Made by a program: the position numbers and the translations under genes. The notes below the pieces were generated by a model. That model did not search any database. It was given only the letters and a program-made list of their open reading frames with translations, and was not told the origin of the DNA. Shown here in pieces: positions 25,604 through 37,512 of a stretch of 64,000 bases of DNA (the first letter of the stretch is position 1; each line of letters opens with the position of its first letter). The stretch is from Andrena cerasifolii (lineage: Eukaryota; Arthropoda; Insecta; Hymenoptera; Andrenidae): positions 18,228,001-18,292,000 of the forward strand of contig NC_135119.1 in the NCBI RefSeq assembly GCF_050908995.1, given 5' to 3'.

Positions 25604-28148
25604 ATGGCAGGCTTTCCACTAAATATATTTCAAGTTTTACTTACTCAAAGCAGGGGTTTTAAAGTGTAGAATGTCCTATGTTTTGATGGATATTTTGTGG
25701 ATGATTTTTCCGATGCTGGTAATTGAAAATGTGCACTCATTTTTTAATTGTTTGAAAGGAGGTGATTGAAACTGTATAATTTCTATTTTTATAGCGAAAA
25801 TAGTAGTTATAGAGAGATATCTAATGTATTAAGCGACCCTCTACCAAATGACTTTATCGGTCACTAAATCAGATCGTAGTCAGTTTCATAAATTAGCACA
25901 GAAATGTTTTGAGTTCCCAAGGAAGAAGAGCAACTTTTGTTTCGGGGCCCAGTAAATATTAATATAATACAACTTGATATCAATATACCCTATCTTCTTC
26001 CTATAATTAGCTTTTTACCTGTTCAAATTAAAAAATTGCAATTCGTTGAAAAAGAAACACCAAGCATACGCATGTAATAGTTAGGTATGAAGAATATAGC
26101 TCAACGTTTTCTACATTTGAGTGGAACGACAGTAAAAATAGCAGTCATCACTTTTCATTTTACTATTACAGCAGCAGTTGGAGTTAGACATTGTAAAGGC
26201 AGGGGAATTGAAATATGAATAATCTACATACGTGCAAGCTTTGTCACTAATGTTTTGTTAGCAGTGCATTTGAGGTATGTCAGTAGCATTTATCGCGTAA
26301 TAGAGCTTATCTAGAAGTCGGTTCTACGTGAAAGCCGGTTTCGCGTTACTGTATCGTATAATATGACTCGACGTTGCAGTAATTTACGTTTATCCATTAA
26401 GGGGCCAGCAAATTTCGAAATTTATTAATACGCATGTAACCGAAACGTTTTATTCGAACAGTAGAGTGAGATACGAGAAACGCAATTACACGATTGTTTT
26501 AGAATTCATTTCAGATACAAGAACTACTTTCCTCTTATGAATTGTGTTGATCTTCTAATTACTAAATCTGGTTTCTCTATTACGTAAATCGTGTATCAAT
26601 AGTTCAGTGACGAATAGAACTCATGATTTTAATTAATAATTTGAGCAGTGTTCCTGAAATAAATACCCGGCTTTACAATATTTTCAATGGCTATCTAATG
26701 ATGTATTTATGGTGACACTATGTTGTTCAGTGTCATACGAAAATGAAACCATTTATCTGCAACTAAAAAAATGAACCTGCTACTTCAAAAAATTTGCAAG
26801 AAATTCACAGTTATGAAATATGCTCTTTCCTCATGAAGACACGAAGTTCATAAGATTCTTCAAAAATATCCCACACATCGTCGCGACAACTTAAATAAAA
26901 TATTAGCTAAATAAAAAAATAAAAACGACTGAGATACTGTGGACCGAATAAAATGTATCACAGTTGTTTTTATTTTTTATATATATATCTATAACTTCAA
27001 TTAAATCACAAATACCTCAACTTCCAACTATAGGTGGAACTTAAATTGTACAATTAAATTAAACTAAATCCAAATGAAATTGAAATTAAGCTCCAGCTTA
27101 CCTGCAGTCCCGAATAAAACAAACTACCGAAAAGAAATTTCAAAGTGAAGTCCCGAAACAATGTCCACCGAGTAGTCGTGCAAGACTGTCCACGAATTCG
27201 TAAGCGTCCCTAGGGCAATATAGGTCACGACCTCGCGATCCCTCCGTACAGTTCCGTCTTTGCCTAATTGCAGCATTCTCTCCAGCTGATAGCGGCGTAT
27301 TGGGGCCATTGAATCCCCTCGAAGCTTCCGTTATCACCGTCCCTCGCCACTGATTTATTGCCCAGTCGCAGCCTCCTTTTTCCTCCTCTTTCGCCTTTTA
27401 ATGATATTCGACTACGATCGCGCGCACTGTCGTCGCGCGGCGGAAAAATCGGATCGAGTCCCGTGCCACCTTCCGGACCGACCGGAAAATAATTTATTCC
27501 GTGATCGAATCGATCGCGAGTCAGATTTCAATGTATGTACAGGTTGATCGTGATTTATGATTGCGAAAGCAGCAGCGGCAGACCGGCTTTACCGGGTTAT
27601 GATCCAAGTTATCCCTTTCAGCCGCTACAGATTGCTCCAAACACGGAGCACGGTCACGAAACGGTCATTTTAAGCGCTGCCGCTGAGGAAGGGCAGAAGA
27701 ATGTCGAAGGAAGTGGTGTGATGCGAGAAGCATCGAGAAATCCGGGGTTTGGTAAAATAAAGTATTATAATCGAAGTGAGAACGAGGTATTGAAGTGTAT
27801 TGAGGTCTCCATGGGGGGATAGGAATCGAAGTTAGTTGCCTGTGCTGCAACTCGTAAGCAGGTTGCCTGGTTAAAGCAGTTCCACTGTAATAGCGTGGAA
27901 GAAGATAAGGTGGGGCGAAAAATCGAGGGAATGAGGAGGTGAGAATTTATGTTCGAGGTGAAAAGAAGGTATCGAGGTGTCTATAGAGATCTAGGGATTG
28001 AGGCATTTAATGGAAAAGAGGCAGCTACGCCAAAGTGCCATTTCAAGAAGATCGATTTCAAAGTTTTCATTGTCGATCACGCTACGCAACAAAACAGCAT
28101 CTAGCTGACCCAACGCGAGAGAAGTAATGTCCTTGGTATATTATATGT
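25604..28148. other. Non-coding AT-rich sequence
   Basis: Mostly AT-rich DNA with A/T runs near 26890-27000, then a more GC-rich stretch at 27300-27900 with chance open frames. No gene or repeat family was recognised. Confidence 0.45.
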
Positions 28149-28301
28149 GAGGCAGTGAGAGCGACAACGGACCAACCCACTTTATCAACAACAAAAAATT
28201 TTCTGTTTTATATGATTGGTAGAGCCTATTGGAATACGTCATCGTTACTAATTCAATTTCGAAAACGACGTGGGTTATACCAGTGTTGCTCTCACTGCCT
28301 C
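28149..28301. mobile_element. 153-bp MITE, family B copy 1
   Basis: A short palindromic element with ends GAGGCAGTGAGAGC and, as reverse complement, GAGGCAGTGAGAGC. Symmetric TATA-type sequence lies just outside. The inner arms contain CCAACCCAC and GTGGGTTATACC. The centre (CCTATTGGAATAC) is shared with the copy at 43499-43650, which identifies a two-member family in this window. It lies only 54 bp from the larger family A element that follows. Confidence 0.75.
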
Positions 28302-28355
28302 GTATATAGCACATGCCTGAGTCGATTTAAACGATTTAAGGAAAAAGGGTATATA

Positions 28356-28861
28356 CAGTGGCTCGCATTAATATTTGGACATTTTTCAAAATCGCATAAC
28401 TTTTTTAGAATTGGTCCAAATAGCTTGAGTTTTTTTTTTGAGAAGCTGGAAGGATTAGTTTGCTAACTGACGCGTTTCGTCGTTTTGAAAAAAATGTATT
28501 TGGGTGGAATAGCGAAAGGAACAGTAAAGGTCGATTTTTAAACTTTTTTTTGTGAGCTTGTAATGAAAATTCAAGCTCGTTAACCGATTTTGATGAAATT
28601 TTAGGCACGTGTACAACTTACTGCAATCTACAAACGGTTTTTTTTTTAATTTTCATTACAAGCTCACAAAAAAAAGTTTAAAAATCGACCTTTACTATTC
28701 CTTTCGCTATTCCAACCAAATACATTTTTCTTCAAAACGACGAAACGCGTCAGTTAGCAAACTAATCCTTCTAGCTTCTCAAAAACACTCAAGTTGTTTG
28801 GACCAATTCTAAAAAAGTTATGCGATTTTAAAAAGTGTCGGAATATTAATGCGAGCCACTG
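28356..28861. mobile_element. TA-flanked long-hairpin mariner-type MITE, family A copy 2
   Basis: A 506-bp element is flanked by TA (28354-28355 and 28862-28863). The ends are exact inverted repeats over at least CAGTGGCTCGCATTAATATT (a one-base variation follows). Arms of about 215 bp (28356-28571 and 28648-28861) are nearly complementary and leave a loop of about 76 bp. The interior, from AAAATCGCATAACTTTTTTAG inward, matches the element at 16061-16531, but the outer 35 bp differ. It has no coding capacity, and the arm identity suggests a fairly recent origin. Confidence 0.85.
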
Positions 28862-28863
28862 TA

Positions 28864-29622
28864 TATGTCTATGTGCCCTTTTTCCATCAAACGCCTCAAC
28901 TGAAATTAATCTACCGCGCTGCAACTAGTAGCGCCGGTTGCATAGCTAAAGGCGTTCTACTCTAATTCCTGCTTCTAATGCAAACCTATTATTCGAGGCA
29001 CTATTGTACTACTACTTTTAAGTGTCGCGAGTTACTTGCCTCTGCCACCCAACCATCTATCAATATGCCATACAAAAATGATCGGAACGCGAGGGGTTAA
29101 AAATTACAGAAAATGTAACATTACATCGGAATTTCTGTATGCAAATGCACGAGGCCGAGTGTTTCCACGGCGAAGTTGCGTATCAGCGATAACGTCCTGG
29201 AAAAGAAAAGCAGGAGAGCTTGGGCCCGTGGTTACATCAAATCAATTAACAAGCGGTCGCAAGTTGAAAAAAACTGCGCCCGAGCGCATCTCGTTTGGCA
29301 TTTCCGTCGATGTACGGCTGATCGCGATACGATTCCTCTCATTTACATGAGATTACCCCTGGAAAGGTGAAATAACAAATCTCCGCACGAGATTCCGCCA
29401 AATGAATTCCTCGGTAATTAATCTTCCGGGATCGGGGCCCCGTGATTACGCTTTAACAGACCTGATGAACGCTAAACGATTTGCAGGTATTTTTACCAAA
29501 AGTGACGTCTTAATTAAAGCACACAAGTATTTGTTGCAGTGCACCACCAATTTCGGATGTCTGCAAAGTGCAGTTGCGATTAACCCTATGAGAAAAGCAG
29601 AGGAAAGAGGATTCCCTTAGAA
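28864..29622. other. Non-coding sequence, nothing recognised
   Basis: Two or three plus-strand frames of 64-104 codons overlap here (29036-29620) but have no recognisable motif. Confidence 0.4.
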
Positions 29623-29839
29623 CAGTGTTTCCCAACCTTCTCTGAGTCGCGAGCCTCCTATATAAGATAAGGCGAATTTAATAATGTAAAAAAAAGACAT
29701 TAAACATAGGTATTTCCCAATATAATTCTATCTTAATAATATTTAATTATCTTGATACATATATCCAAATAAAACTAAAAATAACCACTAATCGCATAAA
29801 ACAGAAGTCACTTTGCGACCCACAGGTTGGCAACCACTG
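29623..29839. mobile_element. hAT-type MITE with perfect target duplication
   Basis: A 217-bp element starts CAGTGTTTCCCAACCTT. The reverse complement of its right end reads CAGTGGTTGCCAACCTG. It is flanked by an exact 8-bp duplication, CCTTAGAA (29615-29622 and 29840-29847), the hallmark of hAT insertion. The terminal pattern CAGTG(G/T)TT...CAACCT is typical of hAT elements in many animals. The interior is AT-rich without coding capacity. Confidence 0.9.
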
Positions 29840-29847
29840 CCTTAGAA

Positions 29848-32800
29848 TATGTCAAATTAAAATGAATTTGAAGCAATCTTATCTTTGCCCGAAAGGATTG
29901 TTGCAAACCTTCGAGGGACTAAATTCTTCAGTGGGAAATAAATTAATCGTTGCTCGTATTGTTCGTCAAATTTAAAATTTGATTAATTTAAGTCTCTTCG
30001 ATGCCCTTTTCTGTCAAATAAGATACTATCGCAGATCTTCGCGTCGTGTCTGCAGGCTACTAAAAAGGTATCCGTCGCGTTCGCAGCGCCAAGTTGAGCA
30101 GATACCAGCAGACGAAGCAGATTATTGGAAATAGAACGGAAACGGATCATCGCGTACAATAAACGTTGGAATTATCGGCGATGTTAGTAGTTCGGGCGGT
30201 TGGTTCACGCTCCAAGATTATGCTGTGACATCCGATTTTTCCATTCGCCTTCCAATTGCTTAATCATCGCCGAGCTTACTACGCTGGCCGCTGCGCTACG
30301 TAACTAGTTTCGCTAGACGATTTTCGCTCGTGATTAAACGGTCTCGAAACTCGGGGAACTCTCCGATGAACGACATAATCAAGAGGCTTTCATGCATATT
30401 TATGAGCTACGTGCTCGCCACTTGCAACGATTCATTTTTTCAGCTGTAAATATTTATTAACGGGACACGTTTGATGGAGTTTTCCAGAAAAAGCGGCTGC
30501 CTTAATTGGCTGCCGGCGGCAACGGGGGGAGGGGACGCCGAAATTTTAACACTCTAATGACTTTTAATTTCAATAATCACTCTGCGGGAATTTAACGAAC
30601 TGCTCGGTGTAATTAGGGCGATGAGTTACGGGGTTATTAAGAAACATTAACGATATTTCAAAAATAGGAGCATTTAAGCAATTGTGGTATTCGGTAGTGG
30701 AATTGACGATCTTTTATTTACTTCAGATGATATATTAAATCTGAGGTCACTTCGTGAGAATAGTTAAACAAGACGTATCCATAATAAAATTGACAAATTC
30801 ACATGGGAATATTGACGTTGAAAGGGTTTAGAATTTTAAATTATTTATGAAGCGAGGTGGACAAAATCGAGAATTTCATTGTATTAGTATTGCTATCGTA
30901 ATTAAGAAAAGGATTTCGATGTCTTTATAAATTAATTTCATTTTGAAAGTGATGGCTGCAGTTAAACAGCTGTGCTGAAAATTGCAAAGTAGTTAACGAT
31001 AGAAATAGATATCACGAACAGCTCACGTCAAAATGATTTTTCCATAGAAAAACTATAACAGTATTATTACTTCTGAAACATTCTAACTACAGCCACATAA
31101 TAAATTAACTGCTACATAGATTTATCGTTTCCTTCCACTCTAATTAATAATATACTAAAACACCATAAATGCTCCAACTGAATTATTTTTATACTTAAAA
31201 CGTTGCTAATTCTAGAATTATTAGAGAAGAATATGCCCCAAAGAAGACCCATGTGGTGATCCTTTAAACTTCCACAAAATCATTTCACGTTATAGCTCTG
31301 CCAGAAATAATACTCCAAATTTAAATTAGCCAATCGAACACGCCACTGCACTCTGCATTACACCGATATTACGCACACCCCGATTCTGCTGTTCTATATC
31401 AAAGGATATCATCCTTCAACGCACCAATAAATAAATACACCAAACATTAATCACCGCCGTGAAAAAAAAAACAGGTACACGGCGGGCACAAGTAAATCAA
31501 AATATAAGGTGTTAAAAACAACACCGGAAGAAAGTCGAAAATAGACTAGTTAGTCACTGTGAGTCGGGCAGCGCGCGGTGTCCATTGGCAAGCCTGAAGT
31601 ATTTTGGCAAGATATATACAAATCGTAATTAAACCGTTCAAAGACAATGTTACTTTATCGAACCACGAACGAAATTAACGATCGGCAAAGTACCCAGCTG
31701 CTCGCCTACAAAAAAATAATACAGCGAAATTTTTATACCACCTCTGTCGACCGTAATAGATCCTCGAGGTACGTCCAATTACATAACAAGCATACTTTAC
31801 GTGATTGAGCAGCCGGGCCATAAATAATTTCTGTACTTGTCAGTTTATGATCGAGTGGCATGGGGGGTATTTTAAAAGGTCCACGACTGTCGCGTGGATT
31901 CCGTTATTCCCCGCGTTCTTACGTAAACCCCCCCTCGACCAGAGGAACTCGAAGTACACAGCTTTCGTTTCGTCATTAGGGAACTTAAGCAAGTGTTTCG
32001 TGAAAGGGTACCGCTGCAATTATCGGAAATAAGCCTGGGAATTATATTACACGTAGAAACGGTGTTTCTTAGGTTTTAAAGCCGACATACCTTTATTCTA
32101 AGCCTGGCTGATGTTATTAAAAAATTGTACGCGCTCTTTTTTTTTAACAGGCATAGAATAGTTTTCTATTTCAGTAATTGTCACGCTTTGAAAAGTCACT
32201 GCTTTTCACCCGAAACTTTTAATAAATCGAAGTGTATGTAAGTTGCTGGATGTTCTGAATCGTGGTTGTACAAAACTGCAGTTTCTTTATTTGCCTGTGA
32301 AATTGTTCAGGGTTAAAGGAAGAGGCTTTAATCTAGTTACGAACGTGAAGTTCGATTCAGGCGACATCCATCCCGGTTTGAAAAAAGAAACTTCGATCGG
32401 TGATGCGAATTTAGACCAACTACTGACAGACTATCGAAGTTTCAAATGTTAGCGTGGACTAGTTAAGAAGAGGCACATCTACTAGGCAGCGCATATTCTT
32501 GGATCACCTCTACTCGGCCCAGTCACAGACCTGATCGCATTCTACTGTTAACTTCGCCGAGTCGATTACGACAAACCCTTTCTCATCCGTGCAATTTATT
32601 TTCTATTTCTTCGGATCAGCATATTGCTTGGAATGTTTTATTTCCATCCTCGATGATAATCCACAGTGTGATCGATTTCTGTGATAATTCCAGTTGTTCT
32701 TTCACTACTCTGGACGCATCGTGTGTAGGTATATATTTTGTTAATAAATGAAAAAAAATTATGTGTAATTGGAAGACGTTTTGAATTATTACTTCGGAGT

Positions 32801-34150
32801 ATGAATTTCTCGGAACAAAGTAAAATTAACTAGAGTTGCTACTGTAAATCAAGCTTACGAAACCTAAATATCTACCTAAAGGACATATCAAGGGTAGAGC
32901 GTTCTTAAAACTTGAAGTACAGCTTAGAAAGTCCGTAAATTCTGCTTTCTACAATTAAAGCACCTTAATGCTCGGTAGTTTATTTTAATATAAATTCACG
33001 ACCCTTCGATCAATTTCTACGGTAAAAAGTCTACCCATAAAACTATGCGGACTCTCAACGACTATACAACTGTATTTTATATTTATCCGTGACTCTAGAG
33101 TGCTCATCGCGTGAAATATTAAAATTTCGAAACTCGATTCGTTTAGAATGCATAATCGGGATCCTGGAGCATCCAGCGTTTCAGTGGAATCTTGAAAATC
33201 AGGTCAACGTCACCAACGAAGGTGAGTCGACGAACCAGAACGCGTACGAAACTGAATACCTTTAAACTCAGTTGGATGTCTGAAGGGCTTTGTAGAATCG
33301 ACGTCGATTGTGAACGAGCTACCTGAGAATTAAAAGTTTTACGCCGAGTTCGAAGGGATTACTTCAGAGAATGGAATAAATGGAAAATAATAAGCGACGT
33401 GGCTATAAGCTTGATAGCGTCGTGGTTTGTATGGACTCATCTGATCCTTATAGAATTTATTTTCTAATTTTGTGGAAATTCATGTATAAGATTTGAACAC
33501 TGGTGTAGTTCGATATGGGTGCAATATTTAGGGGTATACTATATTCAGTGTTATTAGTAGTTCTGAAGATATATCGTAGCTTCAAAGCATAGTCCAATTC
33601 TAAAAATTCATATAAAACTCAAAATTACTAGTCTAAAGTCACTGCTGCAACCAAAAACCCCCAATTAATAACAGACCGAGAAATACATATGTACTTAATT
33701 ACAATTACACCACAATCTGCTCCAAAAGCCCTAGTCATTCCAATTCCCTCGAACTCTCTTCCAAAATCCTCAGTTATTTAAATTTTCTTAAACTCTGCTC
33801 GAAAATCCCCAGTTGCTTAAATTCCCTTAAACTTTACTCCAAAATATGCCTCCATCCTCTCCGTTTACCTCAACGCGACCAATCCTTCCATTAGGAACAA
33901 CTGAAAGCCCAACAATTCAATTATTAACCTTCCTCAGAGTTTCAATTTCGAGAAAAAAAAACGAGAGTACGACCACGAAGACAGCACGAATCTCTGGTAT
34001 CGATCAGACGTCATCCGAGGCATGCGGATGCACGGTACACCAAGACGAAGAGGAGCGATCGTTCCAGTTCCAGTCGAACGTGTCGATCAAAGATTCACGT
34101 TGCTGGATGGACGAACAAACGAGGAAAAAGAAGATAGGATTTTCAAAGGT
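29848..34150 (-). other. Probable FGF first-intron sequence, no other feature seen
   Basis: This stretch lies directly downstream, in the direction of transcription, of the FGF splice donor at 34151-34158. It is presumably intronic. It is AT-rich and shows only short chance frames. I looked for a second FGF exon encoding a pattern like YLCM(D/N) on the minus strand and saw none here or further left, but a short or divergent exon could be missed by eye. Confidence 0.5.
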
Positions 34151-34158
34151 GTACTCAC
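34151..34158 (-). promoter_or_regulatory. Splice donor of the FGF exon
   Basis: On the minus strand the FGF reading frame runs GAC TAC A and then meets GTGAGTAC, a strong match to the GTRAGT donor consensus. The exon therefore ends at 34159 and the intron has phase 1. Reading through the donor gives residues unlike FGF, which supports splicing here. The position, just after the first core hairpin, corresponds to a conserved intron site in animal FGF genes. Confidence 0.85.
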
Positions 34159-35350
34159 TGTAGTCGGACGTGTCGTCGTTGGAGCCGTTCACCGTGCCGT
34201 CCGGCAGAATCTGTAGATGTCGGTTCTTGATGTACATCTGGATTTTCCTGGAAGCGCCGGTGATGTGTGACAAATTGGCCGACCGTTCTGCCCTCACGCC
34301 GGCGTCACTCATTAAATCAACCGGCGCGGCACTCACTGCACTGATAACCGTGCCAATCGCCAATACACTGAAACCGCCGATACCCGGTTTCGCACAGCAG
34401 CGATGCACACTCGATTTCCGCAGTCCACACTGACCGAGCGCGACGAGTAACAAGAGAAAGGCCAACTGAAAGTACGACGAACGGCTGTTTGGGCACTCGC
34501 GTCTCTTCTTCTTCTTCCTCGTTCTACGGCTACTCCTCAAGGACTCGTTGTACCGGGGAAACTCGGCTTGCCGATCGGCCGGCCCGACCTTGGCGGCGAC
34601 GCGCGACTCACATCGCCAGGAATTCGTCCCGTCCACTTCCTTCCACGTTTCATCGGCCAAGGACGGGGCCGCGGTCCTCGACGAGGCGAGCTTCTCGTAG
34701 CTCTGTTCTTCCTCTATCGAGGGGTCGCTCGATTGACTAGAGAGCCACGCCGCCGATCGCCCGATACGGGCGTTGCTCGCGCGACGGAACACCGTCCAGT
34801 TGCCGTCAGAGAAGCCGCCTTTCGTCAGGCGGTCACGCTCCCCGTGGCAACCATGCGCTGGGTGGTTTTCGCGCGTCCCCCACGGATCCGTGACCCGTTG
34901 AAATCTCCAGTCGACCTCGTCCCGTTCCGACGAGCCCCAGCGCCCCGATCCTGTCCGTGCTATCTGTGTCGCGTCCCCCTCGCGCTCCTCGTCGATGGTG
35001 TCGTGTAGCCGTGATTCCAGTTGTCGCCGGCAAGAAACATCCCGATCGGAATCCCTGTACTGAAGCGTCCGCGACGCGTCGGCATCCCCAGGAACGTCGT
35101 GCACGGCGGGCAGCACGGTTCGACGGAATCCTCTCAATCCTATCCGTCGTGAGGGCAAACCGGACCAACGGCGCGGCTTCGGTGCACTGTCAGCCCGCGG
35201 TAGTCGTCGTACAATAGACGCTCGGACAACTCTATTTTCGCGGCGCAAGGAAGACTCGGCGGAAGCTGATGCTACGATCGGTATCGGGCAGTCGGCACGG
35301 TAATCACAGTGCAGCACCCTTGGCCCGCCCGTGTCGATCTCAGCGGGCAT
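34159..35350 (-). CDS. FGF-family growth factor, 5' coding exon (partial)
   Basis: The last 30 residues before the splice donor, including YIKN and HLQILPDGTVNGS, are the beginning of a fibroblast growth factor beta-trefoil core. FGFs are secreted ligands of receptor tyrosine kinases; insect members are the branchless and thisbe/pyramus types. From the first in-frame ATG (35348-35350) the exon encodes 397 codons plus one base. An in-frame TGA lies upstream at 35657-35659. Residues about 296-305 (LAFLLLLVAL) and 327-341 are hydrophobic. The second segment ends in AVSA before AP, a plausible signal-peptidase site. N-glycosylation sequons occur at about N359 and N388. The 290 residues before the hydrophobic segment are Arg/Ser/Glu-rich and may not be coding. 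A possible acceptor at 34466-34467 (TACTTTCAG) would begin the exon at 34465 with the upstream Met in another exon. The family call is firm; subtype and start are not. Confidence 0.75.
34466..34472 (-). promoter_or_regulatory. Possible splice acceptor inside the long FGF frame
   Basis: Minus-strand text CGTCGTACTTTCAG precedes TTGGCC, which starts the hydrophobic run LAFLLLLVAL in frame. Use of this acceptor would put the secretion signal close to the protein N-terminus, as expected for an FGF, with the start codon on an unseen upstream exon. The pyrimidine tract is only moderate, so this is a candidate and not a call. Confidence 0.35.
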
Positions 35351-36353
35351 GACGGTCTCATCCACACTCCTTTCCGAACTCTCCTTCTTATCTACACACC
35401 ACTTCCTCCTCGCTTTTATCGTAATATCTCTTTCACTTTCTTTTCCACCACCGCCGCTACCTTCTCCTCTCGCTTCCTCTTCTTCCTTTTCTCCTTCGTC
35501 TCCTCGTAGGCGTGCCTTTTTACCCGTCTCTCCGACGTGCCCCGTGCCCTTTGCTTTTACTCGTTTCGCCGTCTTCGTTCGGGAGTCTCGGACTCGGTAC
35601 CACAGCACGCGACTCGACTCGTCGTATGGATAGTCACAGGGACCAGAAACACCGTTTCACGATGCGGCACCACCTCGTCATCCTCGGTTACTTTCGCCCC
35701 AGATACAGGCTCGCCTGGAAGATTCTCTCTGAACAGTGAGAATGTAGCCGCTGGACCGCTGTTACCGTCCATGTACCGTGTTTTCGGTAATGATCTCGCA
35801 TTATTACTGGCCGCTGTGGCAGCGGCGCTCTCGCTCGCAGCTAGCTTAATCGGGCGCAGGATCGACGGTGCCTGGCCAGGCGGTGTCTCGCGAACGGGAA
35901 CCGGGATGAACGCCAGTCAGAACGGCTTGTTTGCGAAGATAGGAAACCACGGAATTGGTTTACGAGGTAGCATCGAGGCGGCGTACGATGGATCCTGAAT
36001 GCAAACGAGCGGCTGGATCGTCGTGGCTTCCTGTGCCCGATATCGCCGAGGGTACTCGTTACACTGCGAATGATCCTGGGTGAAGATCGGCCGAAGAATC
36101 GACGATCAACGAAATGCCGTCGACGATGGGATTAGCGACAAAGCAGGCGAAAGGATCGTTGCTCGCTCGTCTTTAATCGGTTTTGTCCAGGCACGCAGGT
36201 TGATGCTACCGATTACCTTCATCGACCTCGCTCTGCCTGTCTCTCTTAGTCCCTCTATCAATCGCAAGAACTTCTCTACCGACACGTTACTTGTACCGCC
36301 TTAACGGGTTTCTCTCTCTCTTTCTTCCTCCTTTCCTTCGTGCACCGGCACCA

Positions 36354-36429
36354 CCACCTCCTCCTCCTCCTCCTCCTCCTCCTCCGCCGCCTCCTCCTCC
36401 TCCTCCTCCTCTTCCTCTTCCTCCTCCAC
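36354..36429. repeat. (CCT)n trinucleotide repeat
   Basis: About 25 CCT units with a few CGC and CTT interruptions. The minus strand reads (AGG)n. Frames through it encode Pro, Leu or Glu homopolymers, which accounts for the apparent reading frames around it. Confidence 0.95.
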
Positions 36430-37425
36430 CTCTTTCTGTCTCCCTGCCTTTGTCCCTATCACTCTTTCTCTTCTTTCACTTTGACCGCCCTCCACCTCCC
36501 GCCCCGTGGGAGCGCGCGTATCCTTCCGGAGTCGCGGAGGGTCGTAATGAACGGCGCGCGGTGCTCGTTTCGCGAAATATTCGCGGGGATCACTGCCACC
36601 ACTTCTCTCACCACCGATCGGACGCGTGTAACATTCGCGAGCGCTGGCCGCGGCCAGCGGGGCACTCGACGAGAAGGAGGAGACACACAAGCCGTGTGCG
36701 CTCCGACACGTTCGTCACCGCGAGTTAAACACCTGGCGTGGTTGTACGCGATCCTATCTCCGTGCTGATAAACAGGCCAACGCGAGTCAGAGGAAGAGAG
36801 AGAGAAAGGAAGAAAACAGCTAATGACCTCCTCCGTGTGACACTGCAAGCGGGATCCGGAAGGCGGTCCACGACCGGTGATGTCCCAGCCGATCGACGTT
36901 GATCGCGCGACGAACAGCCTCGTGGCGTACGTCAGGATCGCCGATTCATCGATCGATGTCCCTCTCCGTCCTAACTACCACACGGTTGGTATGCCCACTA
37001 TCTGTCCAAGTGGAGAGACACACGGCGATTTCGTATTGTGCTGCGGTGACCGTTGGTCCGATTCTCAGTTGTCCTCGATTCTTCGTAAGAAACGATCCAG
37101 TAGCGCGGGATCGTGCTGTCTGTCGGTATTAGTAGGAGGTCGGGGGTAGTACGGCGAGCCCGGGGTTATCTCGTAGGTCGGATGGTGCCGGTGCGGCGTC
37201 CGAGAAACTACTGAACGAGTGCCGCGGTTCTCTTCTCCGGCTCGGTTCGGGCACGCTCCTCGGTTCGCTCTCGTAGAGAGACCGAACAGCAGACCGACAC
37301 ACCAGCACACGGGCCGGCAGCAGCCGAGAGTGAAACCAATACCAGCGCGCGGGGATCGACTCGGCTGCTCTACTCACACGGTCCCGCAGCATCCATCCCA
37401 TCCCGTCGTAGTTGTAGTAGTAGCC

Positions 37426-37512
37426 GTCGTCCCGTTTCGTCCCGTTTCGTCTCGTCTCGTCCCGTCTCGTCCCGTTCCGCTTCGTACCGTGTCGTCCCGG
37501 TTCCGTCCCATC
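37426..37512. repeat. Degenerate pentanucleotide repeat CGTYY
   Basis: Units such as CGTCC, CGTTT, CGTCT and CGTTC follow one another in register for about 85 bp, with increasing decay to the right. It lies inside the GC-rich upstream region of the FGF exon. Confidence 0.85.

Noticed and set aside
35351..35608. Extension of the FGF frame upstream of the ATG at 35350 to a GTG codon at 35608
   Set aside because: GTG is not a normal start in a nuclear insect gene, and no ATG lies between it and the in-frame stop at 35657-35659.
36301..36690. Minus-strand frame with a long poly-Glu tract
   Set aside because: It is the (CCT)n repeat read as GAG/GAA. There is no flanking conserved protein and no good start.
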